A stretch of DNA of 64,000 nt, from assembly GCA_029961055.1 (NCBI GenBank), contig JASBVM010000017.1, positions 62,001 to 126,000 of the forward strand. The letters run 5' to 3'. Of the stretch, positions 34,419 to 42,867 are shown one piece after another. The notes under the pieces are model-generated. The model worked only from the letters and a program-made list of their open reading frames with translations. It ran no database searches and was not told the origin of the DNA. The stretch is from Bacillota bacterium (GTDB taxonomy: Bacteria; Bacillota; Sulfobacillia; JAIMAT01). The first letter of the stretch is position 1; each line of letters begins with the position of its first letter. A program made the position numbers and the translations under genes.

Positions 34419-34856
34419 TTGCAGCAGGATGAGCAGGCTGCGGAGGGACTGGAACCGTCCCTGGTGGGCCGCGCATCGCCGCCGCGACCCGTCCGCGTCG
34501 AGCCGGAGGCCGTCCGCCGCTTCGCCCGGGCGCTGGGCGACCCGCGCGCGGACGATCCCGGCTGGGTTCCGCCCACCTTCCCCATCCGCTTCGGCATCTG
34601 GGAGAGCGGCATACCGGGGCTGCAGCTGGACCTGCGCCGCGTCCTCCACGGGGAGCAGGCGTTCCGGTACGCCCGTCCCCTCCGCCCCGGCGAGGAGCTG
34701 GAAGTGCGCAGCCGCGTGGCCGACGTGCGGCGGAGGAAGGGTTCGCAGGGCTCGCTGACGCTTCTCGACCTGGAGATGCTGGGAGTGGACGCGGAGGGGC
34801 GGGAGGTCTTCGCCGCCCGGACCACCCTGGTGGTGCGCGAGGGGGTGGGGGGATGA
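34419..34856 (+). CDS. MaoC-like N-terminal dehydratase subunit (HadA-like)
   Basis: 145 residues of hot-dog fold, matching the FAS1/HadA-type N-terminal MaoC domain that lacks catalytic residues: VRRFARALGDPRADDPGWVPPTFPI and, later, LRPGEELEVRSRVADVRRRKG. TTG 34419 stands 11 bases past GGAGGTG. It overlaps the next gene by ATGA, and such pairs form heterodimeric 3-hydroxyacyl-ACP (or -CoA) dehydratases, as mycobacterial HadA with HadB. Confidence 0.75.
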   Translation: MQQDEQAAEGLEPSLVGRASPPRPVRVEPEAVRRFARALGDPRADDPGWVPPTFPIRFGIWESGIPGLQLDLRRVLHGEQAFRYARPLRPGEELEVRSRVADVRRRKGSQGSLTLLDLEMLGVDAEGREVFAARTTLVVREGVGG

Positions 34857-35287
34857 GCGTCGACTGGTCGGGGCTTCGGCCCGGCGACGAGTTGCCGCCG
34901 ATGTTCTACGGCCCGGTGAGCCGGGAGCAGCTGGCCGCCTACGCGGAGGCCTCGGGCGACCGGAACCCGATCCATCTCGACGACCGGGTCGCCCGCGCTT
35001 TCGGCCTGGAGGGCGTCATCATCCACGGCATGCTGGGCATGGGGATCCTGGGCGCCGCGCTGGGCCGCTGGGCGGGGGCCGGGGGCTGGGTCCGCTCCTT
35101 CGAGGTCCGCTTCGCCCGCATGATCCGCCCCGGCGAGCCGCTGACGGCCCGCGCCCGCCTCCTCCGCCGCGAGGGAGGCCGGGCGGAGCTGGAGGTCTGG
35201 ATCGATCCCGGTGACGGCAGTCGCGCGACCCGAGGCCGCGCCGTCCTGGAATGGGAACCGGGGACGGCCAGCACCACCACGCCTTGA
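34853..35287 (+). CDS. MaoC-like dehydratase catalytic subunit (HadB-like)
   Basis: 144 residues with the hydratase-2 motif: SGDRNPIHLDD gives D36 and H41, the catalytic dyad for adding or removing water at the 2,3-bond of an acyl chain. The rest of the hot-dog fold, VIIHGMLGMGI, follows. It is translationally coupled to the HadA-like partner. A role in fatty-acid elongation or degradation is inferred from fabL and an SDR nearby. Confidence 0.8.
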   Translation: MSVDWSGLRPGDELPPMFYGPVSREQLAAYAEASGDRNPIHLDDRVARAFGLEGVIIHGMLGMGILGAALGRWAGAGGWVRSFEVRFARMIRPGEPLTARARLLRREGGRAELEVWIDPGDGSRATRGRAVLEWEPGTASTTTP

Positions 35288-35343
35288 CATTCATGACGGG
35301 TTTGTATTAGAAAGTGATTGCTAACCGATAGCGGCTATCGGTT
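35284..35343 (+). promoter_or_regulatory. perR promoter with 21-base palindromic operator
   Basis: TTGACA (35284-35289) lies over the stop of the preceding dehydratase gene; TTAGAA (35307, 17-base spacer) or TATTAG (35305) serves as -10. At 35323-35332 and 35334-35343 AACCGATAGC meets its exact complement around a single G, immediately after the probable start of transcription. It does not match the TTATAATnATTATAA PerR box of Bacillus. Confidence 0.7.
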
Positions 35344-35370
35344 GGCAGTGGGTGCCGGGTGGTGGAAGGC

Positions 35371-35832
35371 ATGTGGTCGACGACGGTCGCGGCGACCCTC
35401 CGCGAGTCGGGCAAGCGGATGACCCCCCAGCGGCAGGCGGTGGTGGAGGCTCTGGAAGAGCTGCAGAACGCCCACCCGGCCGCGCAGCAGGTGGCCGAGC
35501 GGGTCCGCCGCCGCCAGCCCATGGTCTCCGAGGCGACGGTCTACAAGATCCTCTCGGAACTGGTGGGCCTCAACCTGCTGGCCGCGGTGGACGTCCACGA
35601 CGGGCGAGTGCACTACGACCTGAACACCGCCCCCCACGCCCATGCCGTCTGTCGCCGCTGCGGCCGGATCGACGACGTCCGCGTCGGCACCCGGGCCTGG
35701 CCCTACCGGGGCGGAGCGGAGGCCGAGGAGGCGCTGGCGCTGCCGGCGGGCTTTCGCCTGGAGGCGGTGGAACTGGTCCTGCGCGGCCTCTGCGCCGATT
35801 GCGCCCGGCGGGCGGCGGGAGCCGCCGGTTGA
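35371..35832 (+). CDS. perR: PerR-type Fur-family regulator
   Basis: 153 residues. The winged helix has MTPQRQAVVEAL and SEATVYKILSEL. The structural zinc site is C94-x2-C97 and C141-x2-C144. Regulatory-metal candidates H35, D83, H89, H91 and D102 fall at the spacing of the Bacillus subtilis PerR ligands H37, D85, H91, H93 and D104, and D83 (rather than Glu) favours PerR over Fur. Downstream rubrerythrin supports a peroxide-sensing role. ATG 35371 or GTG 35359 may be the start. Autoregulation is likely through the palindrome upstream. Confidence 0.86.
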   Translation: MWSTTVAATLRESGKRMTPQRQAVVEALEELQNAHPAAQQVAERVRRRQPMVSEATVYKILSELVGLNLLAAVDVHDGRVHYDLNTAPHAHAVCRRCGRIDDVRVGTRAWPYRGGAEAEEALALPAGFRLEAVELVLRGLCADCARRAAGAAG

Positions 35833-35884
35833 AGGCGGTATGGAGCCAGTCCAGTCAGGTCAGGACTTCCATGAGGAGGTGCCC

Positions 35885-36313
<429 letters not shown>

Positions 36314-36383
36314 GCCCGGCCCGGCGGGGCGGGGAGAGGTGCTGGCCCGTCCCCGCCGGGTTCGTTCGCGAGGGGGGAGCTTC

Positions 36384-37724
36384 GTGGGGGAGGAGACGGC
36401 GGTCCGCTCGCCGACGCCCGGCGAGGAAGGGTTCTGGAGCGCTGCCGCGGTCCGCGCGGAGATGGAGCGCGTCTTCGACATCTGCAACGGCTGCCGCCTC
36501 TGCTACAACCTGTGCCCCTCCTTCACCACCCTGCTCCAGCGCATCGACGAGAAGGGCGACGGCGACCTGCAGGCCCTCGACCAGGTCGATTACGACGCGT
36601 TCGTCGACCTCTGCTACGAGTGCCACCTCTGCTACCCCAAGTGCCCCTACACGCCCCCGCACCGGTATGCCATCGACGTGCCGCGACTCGTCCTCCGGGC
36701 GCGGGCGGTGCGGGCGCGGGAGCAAGGGGTGAAGCCGCAGGACCGCTTCCTCGGGGAGACCGACCGCCTGGGCCGGCTCGGCACGCGGCTGGCCCCCGTG
36801 GTCAACGCCCTCAACCGGAGTCCCCTGGCCAGGGGGTTGATGGAGCGGCAGGTAGGCGTGGCGCGCCAGGCGCGCCTGCCCCGTTACGCCGCCCGCCCCT
36901 TCCATCGCTGGTGGGAGGAGCACCGGCCGGGCGACCCGCCCGAACGGGGCGGGAGCCGCCCGCTGGCCGAACCCGGCTCCAACGGCCGCGTCGTCCTCTT
37001 CACCACCTGCACGGTGGAGTACAACGAGCCCGAGACGGGTGTCGCCGCCGTGCAGGTCCTGGAGCACAACGGGGTGGAGGTGGGGCTCCCGCACCAGCGA
37101 TGCTGCGGCATGCCCTTCCTGGACGGGGGCGACGTGGAGAGCGCCCGGCGGAACGCCGAGTACAACGTCACCCAGCTCGACGCCTGGGTGCGGGCGGGCT
37201 ACACGGTGGTCAGCCCGGGACCCACCTGCAGCTACACGCTGAAGGTGGAGTACCCCTGGCTCCTCGACGGCGACCCCGCCGCCCGCAGGGTGGCGGAGGC
37301 GACCCGCGACCTGGGCGAGTACCTGATCGAACTCCATCGTCAGGGGAAGCTCTCGACGGACTTCCAGGACGTCCCGGCGCGGGTGGTCTACCACCTCCCC
37401 TGCCACCTGAAGGTGCAGAACATCGGCGCCAAGTCGCGAGACCTCCTCCGCCTGATGGGCGCGGAGGTGACGACGGTGGAGCGCTGCTCCGGCGTCGACG
37501 GCACCTGGGGGTTGAAGGCGCAGAACCACGCGCTCTCCCTGCAGGTGGCGAGGCCGCTCTTCCGCCGGGTGGAGGAGGAGCCGGAGGCGGTGGTGGCCGG
37601 CGACTGCCCGCTGGCCGCGCTGCGCGTGGAGGAGGGAACCCGCCGCCCGGTGCAGCATCCGGTCCGGCTCCTGGCGCGCGCCTACGGCCTGGCGCCGGAA
37701 GCCTCCTCGCCGGGGAAAGACTGA
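36384..37724 (+). CDS. GlpC/HdrD-like Fe-S oxidoreductase
   Basis: 446 residues with two 4Fe-4S motifs, C34/37/40/44 ([12 protein letters not shown]) and C77/80/83/87 ([12 protein letters not shown]), then two CCG-type cysteine-rich domains ([11 protein letters not shown] with [20 protein letters not shown] with [10 protein letters not shown]). The last differs from a canonical CCG. Such proteins pass electrons between quinones or dehydrogenases and soluble acceptors. Lying between a rubrerythrin without rubredoxin and a DUF3501 gene, it is a good candidate electron donor for peroxide reduction. GTG 36384 follows GGGGGGAG. Confidence 0.82.
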   Translation: MGEETAVRSPTPGEEGFWSAAAVRAEMERVFDICNGCRLCYNLCPSFTTLLQRIDEKGDGDLQALDQVDYDAFVDLCYECHLCYPKCPYTPPHRYAIDVPRLVLRARAVRAREQGVKPQDRFLGETDRLGRLGTRLAPVVNALNRSPLARGLMERQVGVARQARLPRYAARPFHRWWEEHRPGDPPERGGSRPLAEPGSNGRVVLFTTCTVEYNEPETGVAAVQVLEHNGVEVGLPHQRCCGMPFLDGGDVESARRNAEYNVTQLDAWVRAGYTVVSPGPTCSYTLKVEYPWLLDGDPAARRVAEATRDLGEYLIELHRQGKLSTDFQDVPARVVYHLPCHLKVQNIGAKSRDLLRLMGAEVTTVERCSGVDGTWGLKAQNHALSLQVARPLFRRVEEEPEAVVAGDCPLAALRVEEGTRRPVQHPVRLLARAYGLAPEASSPGKD

Positions 37725-37747
37725 CTCAGGAAGGAGGCGATCACGCG

Positions 37748-38344
37748 TTGCAACCGCTTACCATGAACGACATCCAGCCTCTCGACGAGTACCTGAAGGT
37801 GCGGGACGAGCGGCGGAGGCAGGCGATCGCGCTCCGCAACCGCCGGCGCGTCAGCCTGGGCGACCGCCTCTCGCTGGGGTTCGAGAACCGCGAGACGGTG
37901 GCCTATCAGGTGCAGGAGATGATGCGGGCCGAGCACATGCGCGAGCCGGCCAAGATCCAGGAGGAGATCGACACCTACAACCAGCTGGTCCCGGGGAAGG
38001 ATGAGCTGAGTGCCACGCTCTTCATCGAGATCCCGGACCAGTCGCTGATCCGGCAGGAGCTTCACCGCTTCGCAGGCATCGAGGAGTCGATCTTCATGGT
38101 GCTCCCCGACGGCCAGCGGATCCAGGCCGAGCCGGACGAGCACCGCAGCAAGGAACGGCGTGGCGAGGAGACCACGGCGAGCGTCCACTACCTCCGGTTC
38201 CACCTGGGCGAGCAGGGAAGGCGGAGCTTCCTGGAGGGGAAGGGGCGGGTCGTGGTCGAGAGCGTCCATCCCCAGTACAGGGAGCAGGCAGTGATCGGCG
38301 GCGAGACCTGGGATTCGCTGGCCGAGGACCTGCGCCAGTCGTAG
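37748..38344 (+). CDS. DUF3501 family protein
   Basis: 198 residues matching DUF3501 by its start (MNDIQPLDEYLKVRDERRR), the segment VSLGDRLSLGFENRETVAYQVQEMMRAE and the end FLEGKGRVVVESVHPQY. No cofactor motif is seen. As I recall, this family usually sits beside rubrerythrin and GlpC-like Fe-S genes, as here. TTG 37748 is ten bases past GGAGG; the ATG five codons later is too far. Biochemical function is unknown. Confidence 0.78.
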   Translation: MQPLTMNDIQPLDEYLKVRDERRRQAIALRNRRRVSLGDRLSLGFENRETVAYQVQEMMRAEHMREPAKIQEEIDTYNQLVPGKDELSATLFIEIPDQSLIRQELHRFAGIEESIFMVLPDGQRIQAEPDEHRSKERRGEETTASVHYLRFHLGEQGRRSFLEGKGRVVVESVHPQYREQAVIGGETWDSLAEDLRQS

Positions 38345-38386
38345 CCGGGCGGGCAGGGCGCCGGAGGGGGCAGGCCGGTGAGGAGA

Positions 38387-39337
38387 TCAGTCGAGGCGGC
38401 GACCCGCACCCAGGGCCATCGCCTTCCGGTAGACGCGAGCGGCGGTGGCCACGTCCTCCACCCCCAGGCCCAGCGACTCGAAGAGGGTGATGGCGTCGGG
38501 AGAGGGCCGGCCGGGAAGGCGGCCGCTCAGGATCTCCCCCAGTTCCACTACGCGCGACCAGCCCTCGCCCTCCTCGCCGAAGGCCCGGTGGAAGTCGCCG
38601 GCCTCGAGGCGCGCCTGGGCGCGGTCGTCCACCGCCACCACCGCGGCGCGCTCCAGCGCCTCCGCGTCCACCTCGGCGTGCTCCCTGCGGTTGGAGCCGA
38701 CCGCGTTGACGTGGGCGCCGGGCTTCAGCCAGCGGCCCAGGAGGACCGGGTCGGCGGCGGTGGTGACCGTGACCACCACGTCGGCGCCGCGCACGGCCGC
38801 CTCGGCGTTCTCTTCGGCCGCCGCCTCGACGCCGTAGCGCTCGCGCACCTCGGCGGCCAGGCGCTCGCGGCGGTCGCCGCTGGGCGAGTAGATGCGGACC
38901 ATGTGGATGGGCCGCACCGCCAGGATCGCCTCGATCTGGGAGCGGGCCTGCCAGCCGGCTCCCAGGACGGCCAGCTGGTCGGCCTCGGGGCGCGCCATCA
39001 GGCGGGTGGCCAGACCGGAGGCGGCACCGGTCCGCATCTGCCCGAGCCGGTCTGCCTCGATCAGGGCGAGCAGCTCGGCCGTGCGGGCATCGAAGAGGAC
39101 GATCACAAACTGGGTGCCGCCGGCGCCGCCGGCATAGGCCTTGAGGCCCATGACGCCGCTGGCGGGGAGGGAGGCGGGCATGACACTGAGCACCGTCCCC
39201 TCGCCGCGCAGCCGCTCCCGGTTGCGGCAGTCGGCGCTGCCCTCCGCCTTGGCGCGGAAGGCTTCCTCCACCGCCTGGAGGGCGTCTTCCATGGTGAGGA
39301 TCTCGGTCACGTCGCGCTCGGTCAGGTAGATGGCCAC
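38387..39337 (-). CDS. ornithine cyclodeaminase/mu-crystallin family protein
   Basis: 316 residues with the family features: N-terminal LTERDVTEILTMEDAL, the substrate-binding region SVMPASL, the NAD loop AVLGAGWQARSQIEA, and GAHVNAVGSNRREHAEVD. Members include ornithine cyclodeaminase, alanine dehydrogenase and imine reductases, so the exact substrate is open. GTG 39337 stands eight bases after GGAGG. Convergent with DUF3501. Confidence 0.8.
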   Translation of the reverse strand: MAIYLTERDVTEILTMEDALQAVEEAFRAKAEGSADCRNRERLRGEGTVLSVMPASLPASGVMGLKAYAGGAGGTQFVIVLFDARTAELLALIEADRLGQMRTGAASGLATRLMARPEADQLAVLGAGWQARSQIEAILAVRPIHMVRIYSPSGDRRERLAAEVRERYGVEAAAEENAEAAVRGADVVVTVTTAADPVLLGRWLKPGAHVNAVGSNRREHAEVDAEALERAAVVAVDDRAQARLEAGDFHRAFGEEGEGWSRVVELGEILSGRLPGRPSPDAITLFESLGLGVEDVATAARVYRKAMALGAGRRLD

Positions 39338-39455
39338 GAGCACCGCCTCCTCGCAGAGCGAAGTTGGCCCTTCGCCGGACGCTTCCTGCCACGACAAGGA
39401 TTCCGTCGATCCGGCATGGGTTGCGCAGCGGGGGCGCGGGCGGAGCGCCGGCGGT

Positions 39456-39485
39456 TTGCAAGCGCCTGGGAGCAAGGACCATAAT
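39456..39485 (+). promoter_or_regulatory. superoxide dismutase promoter
   Basis: TTGCAA (39456-39461), an 18-base spacer and CATAAT (39480-39485). The untranslated leader holds an inverted repeat, TTCCCTG (39507-39513) with CAGGGAA (39527-39533), which may be a regulatory hairpin. Confidence 0.6.
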
Positions 39486-39582
39486 GGTTCCCGGTCAACG
39501 GCGCTTTTCCCTGTAAGAACCTTAGGCAGGGAAGGCTGGAGGAGTCGTCATCCGTCTCACCCATCTCACAGGAGGGATGAAG

Positions 39583-40206
39583 ATGCCGCGCAAGTTCAAG
39601 GAGAACCTGAAGCCCCAGGAGCTCGAGGGGCTTTCCCAGAAGCAGATCGACCAGCACTTCGACGTCCTCTACAAGGGCTACGTCAACAAGACCAACGAGA
39701 TCGAGGAGAAGATGAAAAGCGTCAACCTGGACGAGGCCAACGCCACGTACAGCCTCGTCCGGGAGCTGAAGAAGGAAGAGGTCTTCGCCACCAACGGCGC
39801 CCGTCTTCACGAGGGCTACTTCGGGAACCTGAAGAAGGGCTCGGGGCAGCCCGGCGGTCCCATCCTCCAGCTGATCAACGAGGACTTCGGCTCCTTCGAG
39901 AACTGGCAGAAGGAGTTCCTGGCGCTGGGCATGTCCGCGCGCGGCTGGGTCGTCCTGGCCTTCGACTGGGATGACGGGAAGCTCCACAACTACCTGACCG
40001 ACATCCACTCCGAGGGGGTCTGGGACGCCTCGCCCCTCCTGGTGCTCGACGTCTACGAGCACGCCTACTTCATCGACTACGGCACGGCGCGCAAGGACTA
40101 CCTGAACGCCTTCATGAGGAACATCGACTGGGACGTGGTCAACCGGCGGGTCGAGAAGCTGAACGTCATGGCCCACCGGCAGGGCCGCGGCGAAGACTGG
40201 CGCTGA
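39583..40206 (+). CDS. Fe/Mn superoxide dismutase
   Basis: A 207-residue SOD that converts superoxide to oxygen and peroxide. Metal ligands by alignment are H25 (QHFDVLYKGYV), H76 (ARLHEGYFGN), D156 and H160 (LDVYEHAYFIDYG). ARGWVVLAFDWDDG is the C-terminal domain core. The metal cannot be assigned with confidence. ATG 39583 is preferred since GGAGGG abuts the earlier ATG at 39577. No secretion signal is present, so it is cytoplasmic. Single gene with its own promoter and terminator. Confidence 0.9.
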   Translation: MPRKFKENLKPQELEGLSQKQIDQHFDVLYKGYVNKTNEIEEKMKSVNLDEANATYSLVRELKKEEVFATNGARLHEGYFGNLKKGSGQPGGPILQLINEDFGSFENWQKEFLALGMSARGWVVLAFDWDDGKLHNYLTDIHSEGVWDASPLLVLDVYEHAYFIDYGTARKDYLNAFMRNIDWDVVNRRVEKLNVMAHRQGRGEDWR

Positions 40207-40220
40207 CCCCCGTCGAAGCG

Positions 40221-40250
40221 GAGGAAGCCCTCCCCCGGGAGGGCTTCCTC
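40221..40250. terminator. bidirectional terminator between sod and the Nudix gene
   Basis: A perfect 13-base stem (40221-40233 with 40238-40250) with 4-base loop CCCG between convergent genes. Confidence 0.7.
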
Positions 40251-40273
40251 CTCGCCGGTGCGCCACCCCGCGT

Positions 40274-40780
40274 TCAGGCACCGCCCCGCCTCCCCCGGCC
40301 GCCGAGCCAGTCGCGCAGCGCCTCCCCCGTGCTCTCGAAGGCCAGCTCCGACCAGGGGATCTCCTCGGGCAGGAAGGTGCGGATCTCCAAGGTCTCCGGG
40401 CCCGGCCGGGGCTCCCCCTCCAGGACGCGGGCGGCGTACACCACCGTCACCACCACCGAGTCCACGTAGGAGTAGACGCCCACCAGGCCTTCCAGCTCCA
40501 CGCGCAGGCCGACCTCCTCCTCCGTCTCGCGGCGGGCGGCCGACTCCACCGTCTCGCCCCGCTCCAGGTAGCCGCCGGGGAAGACCCATCGCCCGCGGCC
40601 CGGGTCGATGGCGCGGCGCAGCAGGTAGAGCCGCCCGTCGCGAACGGGGATGGCGCAGGCGCTCACCTTGGGATCCAGGTAGAAGACGTAGCCGCAGGCT
40701 TCGCAGCGCAGGCGCGGGCGGTCGTCGGGGGCCCGGAGGCGCCAGCGCAGGCGCCTTCCGCAGGCAGGGCAGTAGAGCAC
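40274..40780 (-). CDS. Nudix hydrolase with N-terminal zinc ribbon
   Basis: 168 residues. A zinc ribbon (CPACG and CEACG, residues 4-30) is followed by a Nudix domain with the box GGYLERGETVESAARRETEE continuing into EVGL, the Gx5Ex7REUxEExGU pattern. This layout resembles NADH pyrophosphatase NudC, but the NudC SQPWPFPxS element is not evident, so a generic nucleoside-diphosphate-linked hydrolase is the safer call. It starts three bases after the stop of the next gene upstream, hence operonic. Confidence 0.85.
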   Translation of the reverse strand: MLYCPACGRRLRWRLRAPDDRPRLRCEACGYVFYLDPKVSACAIPVRDGRLYLLRRAIDPGRGRWVFPGGYLERGETVESAARRETEEEVGLRVELEGLVGVYSYVDSVVVTVVYAARVLEGEPRPGPETLEIRTFLPEEIPWSELAFESTGEALRDWLGGRGRRGGA

Positions 40781-40783
40781 CCC

Positions 40784-42268
40784 TCACGCCACCTCGGGCG
40801 GGGGAAGCAGCCGGATGTAGAGCGCCTCGCCGCTGGACTGGACGGTGCCCCGCGCCGCCTCCACCTCCAGGCCGTCCACGCGCAGGAGGAGTCCCTCCTC
40901 GAAGAGGGCCGGCCGGCCCGGCGGCAGCTCCTCCTCGTCGCCGAAGAGGCGGACCCGACCGCTGACGTTGACCTCGAGCAGCCCGGCGCGGAGATCGTGG
41001 ACCAGCGGTCGCCCGCTCACCTCCAGCCGCGCCCCGTCGAACCGGAAGCTGGCGCTGCGCGTGTAGAGCGTCAGCCCCTCGTGGATCCGCTCGCCCTCGG
41101 TCGGCGGCGTCGCCGAGAGCAGGCGGAGGCGGGAGACGTCGAAGATGAGAAGCGTGCCGGGGGCGCGCAGCACCAGGTCGACCAGCTCCTGCTTCCTCTG
41201 GCGGCGCAGGTCGGCGGCGTCGTGCTCGGCCAGGAGGCGGTGGTCGTAGTCGTACCGCGTCTCCACCTGGCGGAGGAGCGCCTCGTCGCCGTCCCCCCCG
41301 TCGAAGGTCACGTGCTCCTCCAGCAGGTCGTCGAGGCTCGGACCTCCCGGGAGGATCCGCCCCGGCCAGCCCGGTTCCAGCCGTTCCAGGACCAGCGCCA
41401 TCCCCAGCCCGCTGTAGGTGAAGCGGCGGCGCAGCGCTCCCCGCCCCAGGTAGTTGATCCGCCGCATCTCCTCCAGCCGCTTCAGCTGGAGCTCCGCCAC
41501 GTGCAGGTAGCCCGCCTGCCCGGTGATCTCGCGGAAGACGGCCGAGGGCTCGTAGCCCTGCCGGACCCGCTCCATCGCCTTCCACTCCACGTAGCCGGCC
41601 GGCCCCTCGCGCAGCTCCATCGCCTGTTCGTAGGCGACGGTCTCGTCCTCCATCCAGGCGCGGCGCTCGCGCCGGACCAGGGCGAAGGCCCGGGCCCAGC
41701 GCTCCAGGGGCATCCCCTGGACCCCCTGGACGGCGTCGGCCAGGAGAAGGCCCTCCAGGTTGCCCAGGGCGTTGTTGGCCGCATCGTCCACCGGGTAGGC
41801 CGCGCTTCCCTCCAGCTGGACGGGGTTGACCGAGACGCCCAGCCGCCCCGCCCAGGCATGGAAGGCCTGGTGGATCACGAGGAAGACGAAGCTCTCCAGA
41901 TCCTGGTTCCCCTCCCCGCTCCACTCCACGGGGAGGAAGGCCGTCCGCTGGTTCCGGTAGGGCAGGATGGCGGCGCCGCCCTTCACCCGCGCCGGCGCCT
42001 CCACCGTGTAGCCCACGGGGCCGATCACCCGCTCCCCGCGCAGGAAGACCGGATGGGCGCCGGCGGGCGGATTGCGGTGGCCGACCAGGACGCATTCGCC
42101 GTCGGCCGTGTAGAAGCCGACGGCCGAGTTGCGCATGCGCCAGCCCGGCCAGAGCGGCTCTCCCGCCTCGTCGATCCGGACCGCCTCCAGCCAGGCGGTC
42201 AGCGCACGCTCCTGGCCGGTTTCCAGCTGCTCACGAAGCACTCCCGCTTCCACGTCGGCTCTCCCCAC
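40784..42268 (-). CDS. unknown 494-residue protein with an HQxxH motif
   Basis: A hydrophilic protein with no signal peptide. The middle carries VIHQAFHAWAG at 132-141, in which H133 and H137 have the spacing of a zinc-peptidase HExxH but the catalytic Glu is Gln134; ELREGPAGYVEW at about 219-230 resembles the downstream EGxAxYVE helix that gives the third ligand in several gluzincin families. The last 120 residues look like beta strands. This suggests a peptidase-like fold that binds metal or has lost activity; no family name is claimed. GTG 42268 overlaps the spore-protein gene by 38 bases. Confidence 0.6.
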   Translation of the reverse strand: MGRADVEAGVLREQLETGQERALTAWLEAVRIDEAGEPLWPGWRMRNSAVGFYTADGECVLVGHRNPPAGAHPVFLRGERVIGPVGYTVEAPARVKGGAAILPYRNQRTAFLPVEWSGEGNQDLESFVFLVIHQAFHAWAGRLGVSVNPVQLEGSAAYPVDDAANNALGNLEGLLLADAVQGVQGMPLERWARAFALVRRERRAWMEDETVAYEQAMELREGPAGYVEWKAMERVRQGYEPSAVFREITGQAGYLHVAELQLKRLEEMRRINYLGRGALRRRFTYSGLGMALVLERLEPGWPGRILPGGPSLDDLLEEHVTFDGGDGDEALLRQVETRYDYDHRLLAEHDAADLRRQRKQELVDLVLRAPGTLLIFDVSRLRLLSATPPTEGERIHEGLTLYTRSASFRFDGARLEVSGRPLVHDLRAGLLEVNVSGRVRLFGDEEELPPGRPALFEEGLLLRVDGLEVEAARGTVQSSGEALYIRLLPPPEVA

Positions 42269-42554
42269 CGCTCTCCGCCCGCTTCAGCCGGCGGGTCATC
42301 CATCCGCCCAGCCGGCCGGTCTCCGCCGCCGTCAGGCCACCCCAGCCGGAGGAGCGGACCCGCTCTTCCAGGCCCAGTTCCCGGGCGACCTCCAGCTTCA
42401 AACGCGCCAGCGGGCCGTCGCCCGCGAAAGGATCCTTCCTGGCCCTGCCCTTCCCGCCGGCCGCGGCCGCCGGCTTGGCACCGGCCTTCGCCTGCGCCGC
42501 CGCTCCGGCCTGCGGCCTCCGGCCCTCGGATCGCTGATCCTGCTTCGCCCCCAC
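42231..42554 (-). CDS. alpha/beta-type small acid-soluble spore protein, extended
   Basis: 107 residues. The C-terminal half (48-93) is a SASP domain: LARLKLEVARELGLEERV, then LTAAETGRLGGWMTRRLKRAE, matching the K-E-IA-ELG and GxxGGxM(V/T)K pattern; LEVARE is where the GPR protease would cut. SASPs coat and protect spore DNA. The N-terminal 45 residues, rich in Ala, Lys, Gly and Gln, are not typical and may add nonspecific DNA binding. GTG 42554 follows GGCGGAGGTG. It is strong evidence that the organism sporulates. Confidence 0.82.
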   Translation of the reverse strand: MGAKQDQRSEGRRPQAGAAAQAKAGAKPAAAAGGKGRARKDPFAGDGPLARLKLEVARELGLEERVRSSGWGGLTAAETGRLGGWMTRRLKRAESGGESRRGSGSAS

Positions 42555-42611
42555 GGGCCCGTTCACCTCCGCCCGCCTAGCCTCTCCGGCTCGGGGGCGG
42601 AGCTTACGCGG

Positions 42612-42640
42612 GGAGCGGCATCCCACTCCGATGCCGCTCC
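42612..42640 (-). terminator. selC terminator
   Basis: A perfect 11-base stem (42612-42622 with 42630-42640) with 7-base loop, downstream of selC on the minus strand and before the spore-protein gene. No T-run follows. A smaller TTGAC/GTCAA repeat lies between it and selC. Confidence 0.6.
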
Positions 42641-42682
42641 GCGGACCAATCCGGGTCCGGTTGACCGAACCGTCAAATCCCA

Positions 42683-42777
42683 TGGCGGGAGCATGTGGGA
42701 ATCGAACCCACCCGGGACAGCCCGTGCCCCACGACGGTTTTGAAGACCGCGAGCGACACCAGTCGCCAGCTGCTCCC
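42683..42777 (-). tRNA. selC: tRNA-Sec (anticodon TCA)
   Basis: 95 nt including an encoded CCA. The anticodon loop CTTCAAA carries TCA at 42741-42743, with stem GCGGT/ACCGT. The D arm is a long stem closed by a 4-base loop TGGT, the variable arm is long, and the T arm is GTGGG-TTCGATT-CCCAC, all hallmarks of selenocysteine tRNA. The acceptor begins GGGAGCA and ends TGCTCCC; the eighth pair expected in tRNA-Sec is a G-A mismatch. Its presence shows the organism can decode UGA as selenocysteine if selA, selB and selD exist elsewhere; none is in this window. Confidence 0.95.
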
Positions 42778-42783
42778 GCCAGA

Positions 42784-42812
42784 ACTGTAGGATCGGCGCC
42801 CCCGGCTGTCAA
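42784..42812 (-). promoter_or_regulatory. selC: selC promoter
   Basis: On the minus strand TTGACA (42812-42807), exactly 17 bases, then TACAGT (42789-42784). The tRNA begins seven bases further on, so the primary transcript has almost no 5' leader. Confidence 0.8.
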
Positions 42813-42867
42813 ACCGCGGCTCCCCCAGGCCAGGGCAGGTGGGCGCCGCCGGGGCCGGCCGCCCCGG

